Shown here piece after piece: positions 6,363 through 14,637 of a DNA stretch of 15,028 bases. This stretch comes from JARROD01 sp037384225 (GTDB lineage: Bacteria > Pseudomonadota > Gammaproteobacteria > Pseudomonadales > Cellvibrionaceae): assembly GCA_037384225.1 (NCBI GenBank), contig JARROD010000049.1, positions 1 to 15,028 of the forward strand, given 5' to 3'. The notes beneath the pieces are model-generated. The model saw only the letters and a program-made list of their open reading frames with translations, did not search any database and was not told the DNA's origin. How positions within the stretch are numbered: position 1 is the stretch's first letter; each line of letters starts with the position of its first letter. The position numbers were made by a program, and so were the translations under genes.

Positions 6363-7760
6363 TCAACCACCCCCCGAATAACCGAAATATTCGGGTAACA
6401 CCAGCGAGATCTGTGGCACGTAGGTGATTAACAGAAGAAACAGCAGCAACAATGCCAGCCAGGGAGTGGCGGCACTGATCACCCAGCCGATCCCGCGGTT
6501 GGTGATTCCCGCCGTCACAAAGAGGTTCAGGCCCACAGGCGGTGTCAGCATGCCGATCTCCATGTTCACCACCATGATGATTCCCAGATGGATGGGGTCG
6601 ATTCCCAACTGGGTGGCGATGGGAAACAGGATCGGGGCCAGAATCAGCAGAATGGCCGTAGGCTCCATAAAGTTCCCGGCGATCAGCAGCAGGATATTGA
6701 CGATGATAAGGAAGCCCCAGGCCGGCAGCCCCCATTGAACGATGGCCTCGGCAATAGCGTGGGGGATGCGCTCCGTCGTCAGTACATGGGCAAACAGCAT
6801 AGCGTTGGCGATGATGAACAGCAGCATAAGGGAGACTTTGGCGGCGTCCAGCAGTACTTTCCTGACCTCTTCGTCCGTGCTGGCGCGGGGCAGCGCCAGT
6901 GCGATACCGCCGGCATTGCGCCACAGCGCCCGGCTAAAAGACTCTCCCGTCTTGCGCCAGGGTACCCCTTTGAGGGGGCCGATATCGCGGTAGCCTACGA
7001 TGGCAATCAGGAAAGCATACACCGCGGCCACCGCAGCCGCTTCGGTGGGGCTCGCCACGCCGCCATAGATGGAGCCGAGTACGATAATGATCAGCATAAG
7101 GCCGCCCAGGGCTTTGATGCCCGAGCGGGAGAGCGTAAAGACACCGGGAAAGGGGCGTGAAGGCAGCTTTTTGATGCGCGCCAGAATATAGATGGCGAGC
7201 ATCAGAATGCCCCCCATCATCAGTCCGGGTATCAGCCCCGCCATGAACAGTCTCGCCGCCGAGACCTCTGTGGCGGCGGCATAGACCAGCATGACGATGG
7301 ATGGCGGAATCAGGATGCCCAGGGTTCCCGCGTTGGCGATCACACCGGCGGCGTATTTTTCCGGATAGCCGGCCCGCACCATTCCGGCAATGACGATGGA
7401 ACCGATGGCCGCGACCGTGGCCGGGGAAGAGCCGGATACGGCGGCAAAGAGCATACAGGCCAGGACAGAGGCCATTGCCAGACCGCCGCGAATATGACCG
7501 ATCGAATCCATGGCAAAATTGATCATCCGCCGGGCGACGCCGCCGGTGGACAGGAATGCCGACGAGAGGATAAAGAACGGAATGGCGAGCAGCGTGTAGT
7601 GTTCGGAAGTGGCTTCAAAAAACTTCAGCGCGACCGAGGCCAGGGAGTCGTTGGAAAATATCAGGATGGTCAGTACGCTGGAAAATCCCAGGGCAATGGC
7701 AATGGGCATACCCAGCAGCATACAGATGAACAGTACCAGAAAAAGGGTTGCAATAGTCAT
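6363..7760 (-). CDS. dctM: TRAP transporter large permease subunit (DctM type)
   Basis: A 465-residue, highly hydrophobic protein with the DctM-type signature segments MLFAAVSGSSPATVAAIGSI, GILIPPSIVMLVYA and ASPTEAAAVAAVYAFL, and about a dozen membrane helices. It is the transport subunit of a sodium-driven tripartite (TRAP) importer for C4-dicarboxylates or similar organic acids in the inner membrane. It is last in the operon dctP-dctQ-dctM; the start lies 2 bp after the dctQ stop. Typical DctM proteins are about 425-430 residues. The extra length sits near residues 261-298, between YRDIG and EVRKVLLDAAKVSLML, and is largely polar or amphipathic (PWRKTGESFSRALWRN). Downstream there is no clear terminator before the 15-codon stub. 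The family call is firm; the substrate is inferred from the binding protein. Confidence 0.93.
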   Translation of the reverse strand: MTIATLFLVLFICMLLGMPIAIALGFSSVLTILIFSNDSLASVALKFFEATSEHYTLLAIPFFILSSAFLSTGGVARRMINFAMDSIGHIRGGLAMASVLACMLFAAVSGSSPATVAAIGSIVIAGMVRAGYPEKYAAGVIANAGTLGILIPPSIVMLVYAAATEVSAARLFMAGLIPGLMMGGILMLAIYILARIKKLPSRPFPGVFTLSRSGIKALGGLMLIIIVLGSIYGGVASPTEAAAVAAVYAFLIAIVGYRDIGPLKGVPWRKTGESFSRALWRNAGGIALALPRASTDEEVRKVLLDAAKVSLMLLFIIANAMLFAHVLTTERIPHAIAEAIVQWGLPAWGFLIIVNILLLIAGNFMEPTAILLILAPILFPIATQLGIDPIHLGIIMVVNMEIGMLTPPVGLNLFVTAGITNRGIGWVISAATPWLALLLLFLLLITYVPQISLVLPEYFGYSGGG

Positions 7761-7762
7761 GT

Positions 7763-8356
7763 TCAGGCACCCTCGCCCAGTGCGGCGTCAAGTTTCGGGG
7801 AGGAGCGATCAACGGGGGCTTTCTCTTTTTCCTCCCGGTCCGCCAACCGGAGGCTCTCCTTCACCTCGTCAATGTGGCTGAAGCCGTCAGCTGTACCGCG
7901 GATGACTTCCCACAGCAGGTGTAACAGGCGCAGGGCCATTAAAGCGAATCCCACCAGCAGTATGCTGGTGACCGACCATTTGGGTAGCGGTAAGTCCTGC
8001 ATTTCCAGCCCGATCATGTGCAGCTTGCCGATATACACCCAGCCGCCGTACATCAACAGGCCGCAGTAGGTGAGACCGATCAGCACCGCGACAGTGGTGC
8101 AGATGCGCCGCGCGGTGCGCGGCAGCAGGCGCACCAGGGCATCGACGCCGATATGGGCGCCGACCTTGAGTCCGTAGGACATACCGAAAAGCACGAACCA
8201 GGCGGATATCGTCTGCGTGAGTTCGCCGATCCACAGGATGCCCATGCCGAAGCCGAAACGCAGCACGACTTCGACGAATACCAGCAGGGTCATGGCGACC
8301 AGCAGTGCACTGATGCACCCTTCTTCAAAGCGCTCGATAAAATTTTTTATAATCAT
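7763..8356 (-). CDS. dctQ: TRAP transporter small permease subunit (DctQ type)
   Basis: A 197-residue protein with four membrane helices in the DctQ pattern: LVAMTLLVFVEVVLRFGFGM, WIGELTQTISAWFVLFGMSYGLK, the conserved HIGVDALVRLLP segment, and a last helix LLVGFALMALRLLHLLWEV. The C-terminal tail of about 40 residues is charged (VKESLRLADREEKEKAP) and longer than in many homologs. The small subunit pairs with DctM in the inner membrane and is needed for coupling with the periplasmic binding protein. The gene is separated from dctP by 124 bp containing a small tandem repeat, and from dctM by 2 bp. The ribosome site before the ATG at 8356 is weak (GAGA). Confidence 0.92.
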   Translation of the reverse strand: MIIKNFIERFEEGCISALLVAMTLLVFVEVVLRFGFGMGILWIGELTQTISAWFVLFGMSYGLKVGAHIGVDALVRLLPRTARRICTTVAVLIGLTYCGLLMYGGWVYIGKLHMIGLEMQDLPLPKWSVTSILLVGFALMALRLLHLLWEVIRGTADGFSHIDEVKESLRLADREEKEKAPVDRSSPKLDAALGEGA

Positions 8357-8453
8357 GACTAAAGAATCTCAAGGCGGCGTGCGCCGCTCAAGCGGATATT
8401 TTCCCATTTTTTCCGGTAGTGCCGAAGGGCTCGTCCTGCGGCCACACTTTACC

Positions 8454-8485
8454 GGGATACCCAGTTATCGGGATGCCCAGTTATC
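8454..8485. repeat. 16-bp tandem duplication over the dctP stop codon
   Basis: GGGATACCCAGTTATC (8454-8469) is followed directly by GGGATGCCCAGTTATC (8470-8485), 15 of 16 bases identical. The second copy contains the dctP stop codon (8481-8483, minus strand). It looks like a recent slippage or duplication event and gives the dctP-dctQ spacer a repeated GATAACTGGG motif. Confidence 0.8.
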
Positions 8486-9470
8486 GGTTGGCTGCCTCGG
8501 CGGCGGAAATCAGATCCCGGCCAATTTCCCCGTCAAACTTCTTCCATACCGGCCGCATCTTCTCCACCCACTGCTGCCGCTGCTCGGCGGTCATCGAAAG
8601 TACCTGGCTCTGGCCGGAGGCGATAATGGCCTTCTTGTCCTCCTCACCCTTGAGCGCGGCGATTTCGTTGCCGTAGGCGATGGACTCATTCAGGGCTTTC
8701 TTGATTCCCGGGCGCAGATCGTCCGGCAGGCCGTGCCAGAACTCGGCAGAGGTCACCACCAGGTAGTCGAGAACGCCGTGGTTGCTTTCGGTGATATAGG
8801 GCTGGATCTCGAAGAATTTCTTGGAGTAGATGTTCGACCAGGTGTTTTCCTGGCCGTCGATGGCCTTTGTCTGCAGCAGGGTGAACACTTCGGAGAAGGG
8901 CTTTTTCACCGGAATCGCATCGACCGCATCAAACTGTGCGGCGAGCACGTCCGAAGACATGATGCGGAATTTCTTGCCCTCGGCGTCCTCCGGTAAACGG
9001 ATAGGGGAATTGGCGCTCAGCTGTTTCATGCCGTTGTGCAGATAGCCCAGGCCCATCAGTCCTTTCTTCTCCATGGAGTTTAGCAACTTCTGCCCTGCCG
9101 GGCTCTGCTGGAAGCGATCCACCGCCTCCATATCCTGGAACAGAAACGGGAGGTCGAACACCTGCAGCTTGTCGGTGTATTTCTGGAACTTGGACAGGGA
9201 CGGCGCCACCAGTTGTATATCGCCGAGTATCAAGGCCTCGAGCTCCTTGTTGTCGCCGAACAGTTGGGCATTCGGGAAGACCTGGACCGATACGCGACCG
9301 GGGAAACGTTTTTCCACCAGTTCCTTGAAGCGAATGGCCATCTGGCCTTTGGGGGTATTCTCTGCCACCACGTGGGAAAACTTGATTTCAATCGGGGCGC
9401 AAAAGACTGTGAGGCTGAAGGCGCACAACACGGTGGCTGCGCCGGCTTTGATCAGGCTGCGAATGGACAT
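8481..9470 (-). CDS. dctP: TRAP transporter periplasmic solute-binding protein (DctP type)
   Basis: A 329-residue secreted protein: a positively charged start and hydrophobic core (MSIRSLIKAGAATVLCAFSL), with cleavage probably after VFCA near residue 25. Family segments include IKFSHVVAENTPKGQMA, VFPNAQLFGDNKELEALILG, IQLVAPSLSKF and EGKKFRIMSSDV; Arg169 in the last is the position that usually binds the ligand carboxylate. The near-match to classical DctP proteins supports C4-dicarboxylates (succinate, fumarate, malate) as substrates, though other organic acids are possible. GAGAGGAAA lies just before the ATG at 9470. It is the first gene of the operon, downstream of the exonuclease gene by about 110 bp. 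No adjacent DctB/DctD two-component genes are in the window, so regulation is not visible. Confidence 0.93.
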   Translation of the reverse strand: MSIRSLIKAGAATVLCAFSLTVFCAPIEIKFSHVVAENTPKGQMAIRFKELVEKRFPGRVSVQVFPNAQLFGDNKELEALILGDIQLVAPSLSKFQKYTDKLQVFDLPFLFQDMEAVDRFQQSPAGQKLLNSMEKKGLMGLGYLHNGMKQLSANSPIRLPEDAEGKKFRIMSSDVLAAQFDAVDAIPVKKPFSEVFTLLQTKAIDGQENTWSNIYSKKFFEIQPYITESNHGVLDYLVVTSAEFWHGLPDDLRPGIKKALNESIAYGNEIAALKGEEDKKAIIASGQSQVLSMTAEQRQQWVEKMRPVWKKFDGEIGRDLISAAEAANR

Positions 9471-9581
9471 AATGTTTCCTCTCTATCGTGTTGATTATTG
9501 CTATGTTTGCGGGAGTGATGTAATCCAGGTAAAAGCGGTTATCGAGTTCGTTCTCCTTGACCTGCGCGACCGTGCCCGTTC

Positions 9582-10295
9582 CTAGCACCACCACTTTCCT
9601 AATTGTGTTTCCCCAATTTCCCAATGGGATATTTGTGCCTGCCACAGCTCCGCGGTGGCCAAGGCATCCACCAGGGCGTTATGATTTTCATAAGCCGGCA
9701 AATGGTAGCGTCGGCGGGCGTTTGGTAAGCGCACAGAAGGTAACGACCTTCGTAAGAGTTTCTCCAGCCAGGACTGTTTTTGCTTAACATACTGCGCTTC
9801 CAGCGCCAGTGTATCGATGACGGGAAACAACCAGGTTTCCCCATAAAGTGACAATGCCACCCGATGGAAAAAATCCCGCTCCATATGCCGGTAATGCACT
9901 ACGATTTGCCTGCCCGCAAGACAGGCCATTACTTCAGGCATAACCGATCGCAACCTGGGGGCGTCAGCCACCTCGGAATGTGTAATGTGATGCACAATGA
10001 CTGAATCCGACGTCAATTGCCTGGTTCTCACCAACCAATGCTGAGCCTGTGCGAGGTGGATTCGCCGGGCATCGAAGGGAACAAGGCCAATGCTGATTAT
10101 GTCATCTTGCTTAGCATCCAGCCCCGTGGTTTCAATATCGACCGCCACAAACTCTGTCGATTGTATGGTCTGCTCTTCGTCCGCCGGAGGCTGGGCGTAA
10201 AACACCTGTAAACAGTCAGGCAGTTTATTTTGCATCTGCTCACGGTAAAACCGGTCCCAACTTTCAGGCAGTGTTTTGGCGGAGTACAGTCGCAC
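9582..10295 (-). CDS. DnaQ-like 3'-5' exonuclease (DEDDh)
   Basis: A 237-residue protein with the exonuclease motifs of the DNA polymerase III epsilon superfamily: ExoI FVAVDIETTGLD (Asp53, Glu55), ExoII VVHYRHMERDFFHR (Asp141), and ExoIII ENHNALVDALATAELWQAQ (His205, Asp210). These four acids plus the His indicate a metal-dependent DEDDh nuclease. The N-terminal 45 residues (WDRFYREQMQNKLPDCLQVF) are the extension seen in versions paired with DUF294 proteins. The start is a GTG lying 6 bp after the stop of the DUF294 gene, with GGGA near the junction, so the two are probably translationally coupled. The pairing is widespread in gammaproteobacteria, but the cellular role is unsettled. It is not the replicative epsilon subunit by length and context. 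Confidence 0.9.
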   Translation of the reverse strand: MRLYSAKTLPESWDRFYREQMQNKLPDCLQVFYAQPPADEEQTIQSTEFVAVDIETTGLDAKQDDIISIGLVPFDARRIHLAQAQHWLVRTRQLTSDSVIVHHITHSEVADAPRLRSVMPEVMACLAGRQIVVHYRHMERDFFHRVALSLYGETWLFPVIDTLALEAQYVKQKQSWLEKLLRRSLPSVRLPNARRRYHLPAYENHNALVDALATAELWQAQISHWEIGETQLGKWWC

Positions 10296-10301
10296 CCGAT
10301 G

Positions 10302-12203
10302 CTATCCCGTCTGGCTTATCTGGTTTGTAGTGTAGCGAAACTTCAGAAATTTCTGGGCGAAACTCAACACCTGAAATGCCTCCTTTAATCCCCGGCGTTC
10401 TTTACTGGACAACATTTTTGGATCAACGGTATTGTCGGGTTCTTCATCCATTTCGATAGCCGATACCTGCTGGCGAATACGTACCATGGACAGGTATTCC
10501 AGAGCATCGGACAATTCATCCCGGTTACCTTCCGGCAGTAGCGATGAATTGGCGATATCGTCCAGGCGATCAAAGGAACTTTGTGATAGAGATCCCACCG
10601 CAAGCGCGTGGATACGAATAACGTCCACCAGCGGGGCGGTACCGCGGCGCTTCAGGTTGAGGGTATAGCGCTGGAGTCCGTCTTTTTCCAAAACGAAACT
10701 TTTGAAAAAGCCCAGCGGAGGTGTTCGCTTCAGTGCATTGCGCGCAAGACTGGCCAAAAAGCGCCGGTTATGTTTCGCTTTGTTAACGATAAAACACGTA
10801 AGCTGTTCCGCCCAGGCTGTCCTGCCGGCAACAGCTGATAAATCGAAAAAAATACAGGCATGCAATAACGCCTCCGGGTCGGGGTTATCGATCCACTCAC
10901 TGAACTGCCGCTTCCAATCCTGTAAAGTCATCCGCCACTTGGAGTTGGATGCCATAATGCCGCCTTTACAATAAGGATAACCACAAGCATTTAATCCGTC
11001 GCAAACAAATTCTGACAATTGTTTGAAATACTCACCGTGCTTTTGCTCATCATAATGTGGCGATAGAATCAAAGCGTTGTCCTGATCTGTGACCACTAAC
11101 TGCTCCTCACGCGCCATCGATCCCAACGCCAGGAAGCAGTAGGGCACGGGGGGAGAGCCCAATTCTACCTCGGCCAGCTGCAACAGGCGTTGCTTAAATG
11201 ATCGACCGATGACCGACATGGCAGTGCCGATCATATGGGAGTTGGCATCCTCTTTCTGCATACGCACCATAACCGCGGCAACTTGTGATGACAGCTCAAT
11301 AAGTCCCTGCACGGAGTCCGCCGTTAATATTCTACGCACCAGCAATAAACTGTTTTGAGATTCGTGCCGCATGAGATCCGACAGTGCCACAAGCCCCGTC
11401 ACTTTGTGTTGCCGTACCAATGGCAGATGATGAATGTTGTGACGTAACATCAGCAACATGGCTTCGTAAACATAGGAGTCGTCTTTAATGGTAATTAAAT
11501 CCGTTGACATAATGTTTCGAAGCGGTGTGTCATAAGGCAGTGCATTTGCCAATACACGCATGCGTAAATCCCTGTCGGTAACGATTCCGGCAGGTTGTAT
11601 AATCGTATTACCGTTACGGCCCGCTTCAGATTGCACTCGATCGTACACAACCACGGATGAAACTGTTAGCTCAGTCATCTTAACGGCGGCCGCATAGACG
11701 GTTTCATCGGCATACATATAAATGGGATCATCCTGAATGATGTCACGCACCCGTACGGTGGTCATGTCGTTCTTATCGGCATCATTCGACACAGCCTGGC
11801 GCAAGGTGGAGTACTCGTTGGCTTCAAAATAATCACCAAACTCACCATATTGCTTGCACAGTGCTAAAAATATTGCTGAGGGAATCTGGTATATCAAAGT
11901 ATCTTCGAGTGCTCGCACCGGATAACGGACATGACCATTCATCAGAATACCCATTTGCCCGAACAGCTGACCGGGTTCCTGCCGGTTGTACAGTTCACCG
12001 GTACGACGAAGCACTTCAACCGAGCCGGAGCGAATCAGAAACAGTGAGTCAATCGGGTCGCCATAATTCAATATCTGGGTATTGGCCCGGTAGTAACTGA
12101 CTTCAATATGGCCGCACAACGCACGAACTTCATCCTCTGGCAAATTGTCAAAGGGTTCGTGTGAGCTGACAAAAGTAATAATATCCTGAATTTCGACTGA
12201 CAT
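10302..12203 (-). CDS. cNMP-binding/CBS/DUF294 nucleotidyltransferase-like signalling protein
   Basis: A 633-residue cytoplasmic protein from the chosen ATG (MSVEIQDIITFVSSHEPFDN). Order of domains: a cyclic-nucleotide-binding-like domain about residues 10-130 (PIDSLFLIRSGSVEVLRR, PGQLFGQMGIL); two CBS domains about 150-285 (VRDIIQDDPIYMYADETVY; GIVTDRDLRMRVL; MSTDLITI; VTGLVALSDLMRH); a DUF294 nucleotidyltransferase-like domain with LGSMAREEQLVVTDQDNALI (Gly361, Ser362, Asp373, Asp375 as the likely catalytic residues); and a helical C-terminal DUF294 domain. Such proteins are thought to sense adenine nucleotides or cyclic nucleotides and modify or bind a partner; a GlnD-like role is often guessed but not shown. 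A longer start at 12299 would run into element C, so the ATG at 12203 is preferred; its ribosome site is weak. It is in an apparent operon with the exonuclease. Confidence 0.9.
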   Translation of the reverse strand: MSVEIQDIITFVSSHEPFDNLPEDEVRALCGHIEVSYYRANTQILNYGDPIDSLFLIRSGSVEVLRRTGELYNRQEPGQLFGQMGILMNGHVRYPVRALEDTLIYQIPSAIFLALCKQYGEFGDYFEANEYSTLRQAVSNDADKNDMTTVRVRDIIQDDPIYMYADETVYAAAVKMTELTVSSVVVYDRVQSEAGRNGNTIIQPAGIVTDRDLRMRVLANALPYDTPLRNIMSTDLITIKDDSYVYEAMLLMLRHNIHHLPLVRQHKVTGLVALSDLMRHESQNSLLLVRRILTADSVQGLIELSSQVAAVMVRMQKEDANSHMIGTAMSVIGRSFKQRLLQLAEVELGSPPVPYCFLALGSMAREEQLVVTDQDNALILSPHYDEQKHGEYFKQLSEFVCDGLNACGYPYCKGGIMASNSKWRMTLQDWKRQFSEWIDNPDPEALLHACIFFDLSAVAGRTAWAEQLTCFIVNKAKHNRRFLASLARNALKRTPPLGFFKSFVLEKDGLQRYTLNLKRRGTAPLVDVIRIHALAVGSLSQSSFDRLDDIANSSLLPEGNRDELSDALEYLSMVRIRQQVSAIEMDEEPDNTVDPKMLSSKERRGLKEAFQVLSFAQKFLKFRYTTNQISQTG

Positions 12204-12261
12204 TGATAGGCTAAGTCCACGGCGACCTGGTATGTGCGCCAATAGTACCGCTGAAGTACAA

Positions 12262-12425
12262 TATACCCAAAGCGTTTGAGATTTAGATGCACAGAGCACG
12301 CCCCTTTTTGTCCCTGGCCGCGTTGCTCCTCCTCACATGGGACCTGCCATGCAGCGTCGTCGCGCCTTCCCAGGAACAAAAATTGACGCACTCTGCACAC
12401 CTAAATCTCAAACGCTTTGGGTATA
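12262..12425. mobile_element. Element C, copy 1: MITE-like element with 25-bp terminal inverted repeats
   Basis: A 164-bp non-coding element. The left end (12262-12286, TATACCCAAAGCG...) and right end (12401-12425) are perfect 25-bp inverted copies; weaker pairing continues inside (CAGAGCACGCCCC...TTGACGCACTCTG). A second copy, in opposite orientation, is at 14841-15020. The ends fit insertion at a TA dinucleotide, as for IS630/Tc1-type elements, but no transposase is in the window, so that assignment is inferred. It sits 58 bp upstream of the DUF294 gene and 44 bp after the BCCT gene. An inner hairpin CATGG...CCATG is kept by a base-pair change relative to copy 2. Confidence 0.85.
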
Positions 12426-12469
12426 ACTGGAACACAACCAGTACTTGATATTGTCCGTGGGGGAGGCTA

Positions 12470-14056
12470 TCAGCTGCCAGCGGCCCCCGTCGCGGATGAC
12501 GGGTATAGATTTCTCTCGTGATGGAGCCCCATGTAGAGCGTTAAACACATCGCCAGCAGCACCACGGTGAATGGCAAACCGACGGTAATCGCGGCGGCCT
12601 GCAGGGCACCCAGTGCATCGGAGCCGCCACCGACCAACAGCGCGATGGCAATAACACCCTGCATTGTCGCCCAGAAGATCCGCTGGGGCACGGGCGCATC
12701 CAGTTTGCCGCCGGCGGTAATGCTGTCAATGACCAGCGAACCCGAGTCTGAAGAAGTCACAAAGAACACCAACACCAGCACAATGCCAATGAAAGAGGTC
12801 ACCGAGGCCAACGGCAGGTTCTCCAGCATCTGGAACAGCGCCAATGATACTTCGGATATGCCATTGGAGAGATCACCAATACCGGCTTCCACCTGCTGCA
12901 GCGCGGTATCACCAAACGCAGTCATCCAGACAATGGTGACCACGGTGGGCACCAGCAGGACCGCCGTAATGAACTGACGAATTGTGCGCCCCTTGGAAAT
13001 CCGGGCGATAAACATACCCACAAAAGGCGACCAGGAAATCCACCAGGCCCAGTAAAACACGGTCCAGCCATGATAGAAGGTCTGGTCTTCGCGTCCGATC
13101 CAGTTACTGAGAGGGATCAGGTTGGAGACATAGTCTGTGGAGGTTGAGACAAACCCACCGAAAAAACCGAAGCCCTGCCCGAGCGTGATAACAAATAACA
13201 ACAGCACGAACGCAATCATCATATTGATATTACTGAGCAGCTTGACGCCTCCATCCACCCCCCGGATAACCGAAAACAGCGCTACCGCGGTCACACAGGC
13301 ACAAATAATAATTTGCAGCCTGATCCCCGCGTCGAAACCAAACAGGAAGTGCAGGCCACCGGCGGCCTGCTGAGCGCCAAACCCCAGTGATGTGGCCAGA
13401 CCGAAAATAGTGGCGAACACCGCGACCACATCAATAATATGACCGAACCAACCCCAGCAGCGATCCCTCAACAGTGGAAAAAACACCGAGCGAATGGTCA
13501 TGGGCATGTTTTTATTGTAGGTAAAGAAGGCGAGCGACAGGCCCACCACCGCGTAAATCGCCCACGGGTGGAGCCCCCAGTGGAACATCGTGGCCCCCAT
13601 CGCCTTATGTGCCGCGTCTATCGTGTGAGCCTCGGCGTTCAGAGGTGTTCCATACCACCCGGTGTAATAGGCTGTGGGTTCGGCCACGCTCCAGAACATC
13701 AGGCCGATACCCATGCCTGCGGCAAACAGCATGGCGAACCACGACATCAACGAATGCTCGGGTTTGGCGTCGGGGCCACCCAACCGGATACTGCCTACGG
13801 GCAAGGCAATCAGAACAATGCAGAAAATGACGAAAATATTCCCCGCAACGATGAACAACCAATCAAAATTATTAATTGACCAGCCCTTGGAGCTGTCAAA
13901 AACACCCTTGGATTCACTGGGAAACAACAGGGTGCCGATGACAAACAGCAGTATCGCTATGGCGGAAATGCCAAACACCGGGTTGTGGACATCCATCCCC
14001 CATCGGCGTATATTATCCTGCCCGACGGTGTAATCGGTATCGTATAAATCTGACAC
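12470..14056 (-). CDS. BCCT-family betaine/choline/carnitine-type transporter
   Basis: A 528-residue inner-membrane protein with about 12 helices. The glycine-rich helix reads AAGMGIGLMFWSVAEP (GMGIG at 114-118); the GMGIG form is that of sodium-coupled betaine transporters, unlike the GMGID of proton- or exchange-type members. The signature aromatic block WTVFYWAWWISWSPF is at about 331-345, followed by VGMFIARISKGRTIRQFI. Both N- and C-terminal tails are short (the C-terminal tail is HHERNLYPSSATGAAGS), so it lacks the long C-terminal osmosensing region of BetP. I chose the GTG at 14056 because AGAGGAG (14065-14071) is placed 8 bp before it; upstream ATGs at 14083 and 14116 have no such site. 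The substrate may be glycine betaine, choline, carnitine or DMSP. It is bracketed by inverted copies of element C. Confidence 0.9.
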   Translation of the reverse strand: MSDLYDTDYTVGQDNIRRWGMDVHNPVFGISAIAILLFVIGTLLFPSESKGVFDSSKGWSINNFDWLFIVAGNIFVIFCIVLIALPVGSIRLGGPDAKPEHSLMSWFAMLFAAGMGIGLMFWSVAEPTAYYTGWYGTPLNAEAHTIDAAHKAMGATMFHWGLHPWAIYAVVGLSLAFFTYNKNMPMTIRSVFFPLLRDRCWGWFGHIIDVVAVFATIFGLATSLGFGAQQAAGGLHFLFGFDAGIRLQIIICACVTAVALFSVIRGVDGGVKLLSNINMMIAFVLLLFVITLGQGFGFFGGFVSTSTDYVSNLIPLSNWIGREDQTFYHGWTVFYWAWWISWSPFVGMFIARISKGRTIRQFITAVLLVPTVVTIVWMTAFGDTALQQVEAGIGDLSNGISEVSLALFQMLENLPLASVTSFIGIVLVLVFFVTSSDSGSLVIDSITAGGKLDAPVPQRIFWATMQGVIAIALLVGGGSDALGALQAAAITVGLPFTVVLLAMCLTLYMGLHHERNLYPSSATGAAGS

Positions 14057-14169
14057 AATGGCTACTCCTCTGGTAGGGGACATCAATCCGACGAGTCGTT
14101 TCTGAGCCCCAAACACTAACGTTGGTACACGGGACGAATGCTATACTATCGACAATGTATGCTCGATGC

Positions 14170-14198
14170 ATTCTCTAATTATTGGGCTTCTTTGGCAA
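14170..14198 (-). promoter_or_regulatory. Candidate promoter of the BCCT gene
   Basis: On the minus strand TTGCCA (14198-14193), a 17-bp spacer and GAGAAT (14175-14170) give 5/6 and 4/6 matches to sigma-70 consensus, about 115 bp upstream of the GTG start. It lies outside element A. No operator was identified. Confidence 0.3.
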
Positions 14199-14333
14199 GC
14201 GAAAGAAAAACACTCGCAAAAACCACCAGAAGATATTTTTTAACTTAGGCCCTGTAAAGAAATAACTTCACATTCTCGCTGCCCCCTCATCCCGCCTGGC
14301 GGTGTTGCTTGAGCTCGAAATATCGGCAGGAGT

Positions 14334-14390
14334 CTTCAGCTAATAGAAAAGCCTTCAGCTAATAGAAAAGCCTTCCGTTAATAGAAAAGC
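14334..14390. repeat. Three 19-bp tandem repeats in the loop of element A
   Basis: CTTCAGCTAATAGAAAAGC at 14334-14352 and 14353-14371 are identical; a third unit at 14372-14390 differs at two positions (CTTCCGTTAATAGAAAAGC). A partial fourth (CTTC) follows. The repeats occupy the apex of the long hairpin formed by element A. Confidence 0.9.
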
Positions 14391-14452
14391 CTTCGCTCAA
14401 GCGCCTTGCCAGACGGGCGATGGAACACCGAGAATGTAAAGTTATTTCTTTA

Positions 14453-14637
14453 CCCTATCGTTGCATAAATTTTCGGCCCAGGACCGCTTCGCTCCTTCTA
14501 TAGCCGCATTTTCAGGGCCGTGCTCAATTTTTCTATTCCTCACATAGGGATTGCTATGCTCCGGTTAGAAAAATCTGCGCGTGCCTCTGAAAATACCGCT
14601 CTAAGGGACGTGCACGAAAATTTATGCAACGATAGGG
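14453..14637. mobile_element. Element B: MITE-like element inserted into the right terminal repeat of element A
   Basis: CCCTATCGTTGCATAAAT... (14453-14475) and its perfect 23-bp inverted copy (14615-14637) bound a 185-bp non-coding element. TTTA stands directly on each side (14449-14452 and 14638-14641), a likely 4-bp target duplication. Removing element B with one TTTA restores the right terminal repeat of element A, which shows order of arrival: A first, B second. Inner arms (GCATTTTCAGGGC.. with ..CTCTGAAAATACCGC) pair imperfectly to extend the hairpin. No transposase is in the window. Confidence 0.8.

Noticed and set aside
6588..7160. Long plus-strand frames opposite the TRAP permease genes
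   Set aside because: They are antisense shadows produced by high GC content and contain repetitive charged sequence without family resemblance.
9510..9580. Possible sigma-54 promoter (GG-N10-GC) upstream of dctP
   Set aside because: Only the GG and GC doublets fit; the conserved TTGC part is missing, and GC-rich sequence gives such matches by chance.
9388..9645. Minus-strand 85-codon frame over the dctP 5' region and exonuclease 3' end
   Set aside because: It overlaps two well-supported genes in another frame, has no ribosome site and no recognisable family sequence.
12204..12299. 32-codon N-terminal extension of the DUF294 protein
   Set aside because: It begins inside the terminal repeat of element C and is unlike the family; the ATG at 12203 fits homologs.
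12426..12442. ACTGG/CCAGT hairpin after the BCCT stop
   Set aside because: A 5-bp stem without a T-tract is too weak to call a terminator.
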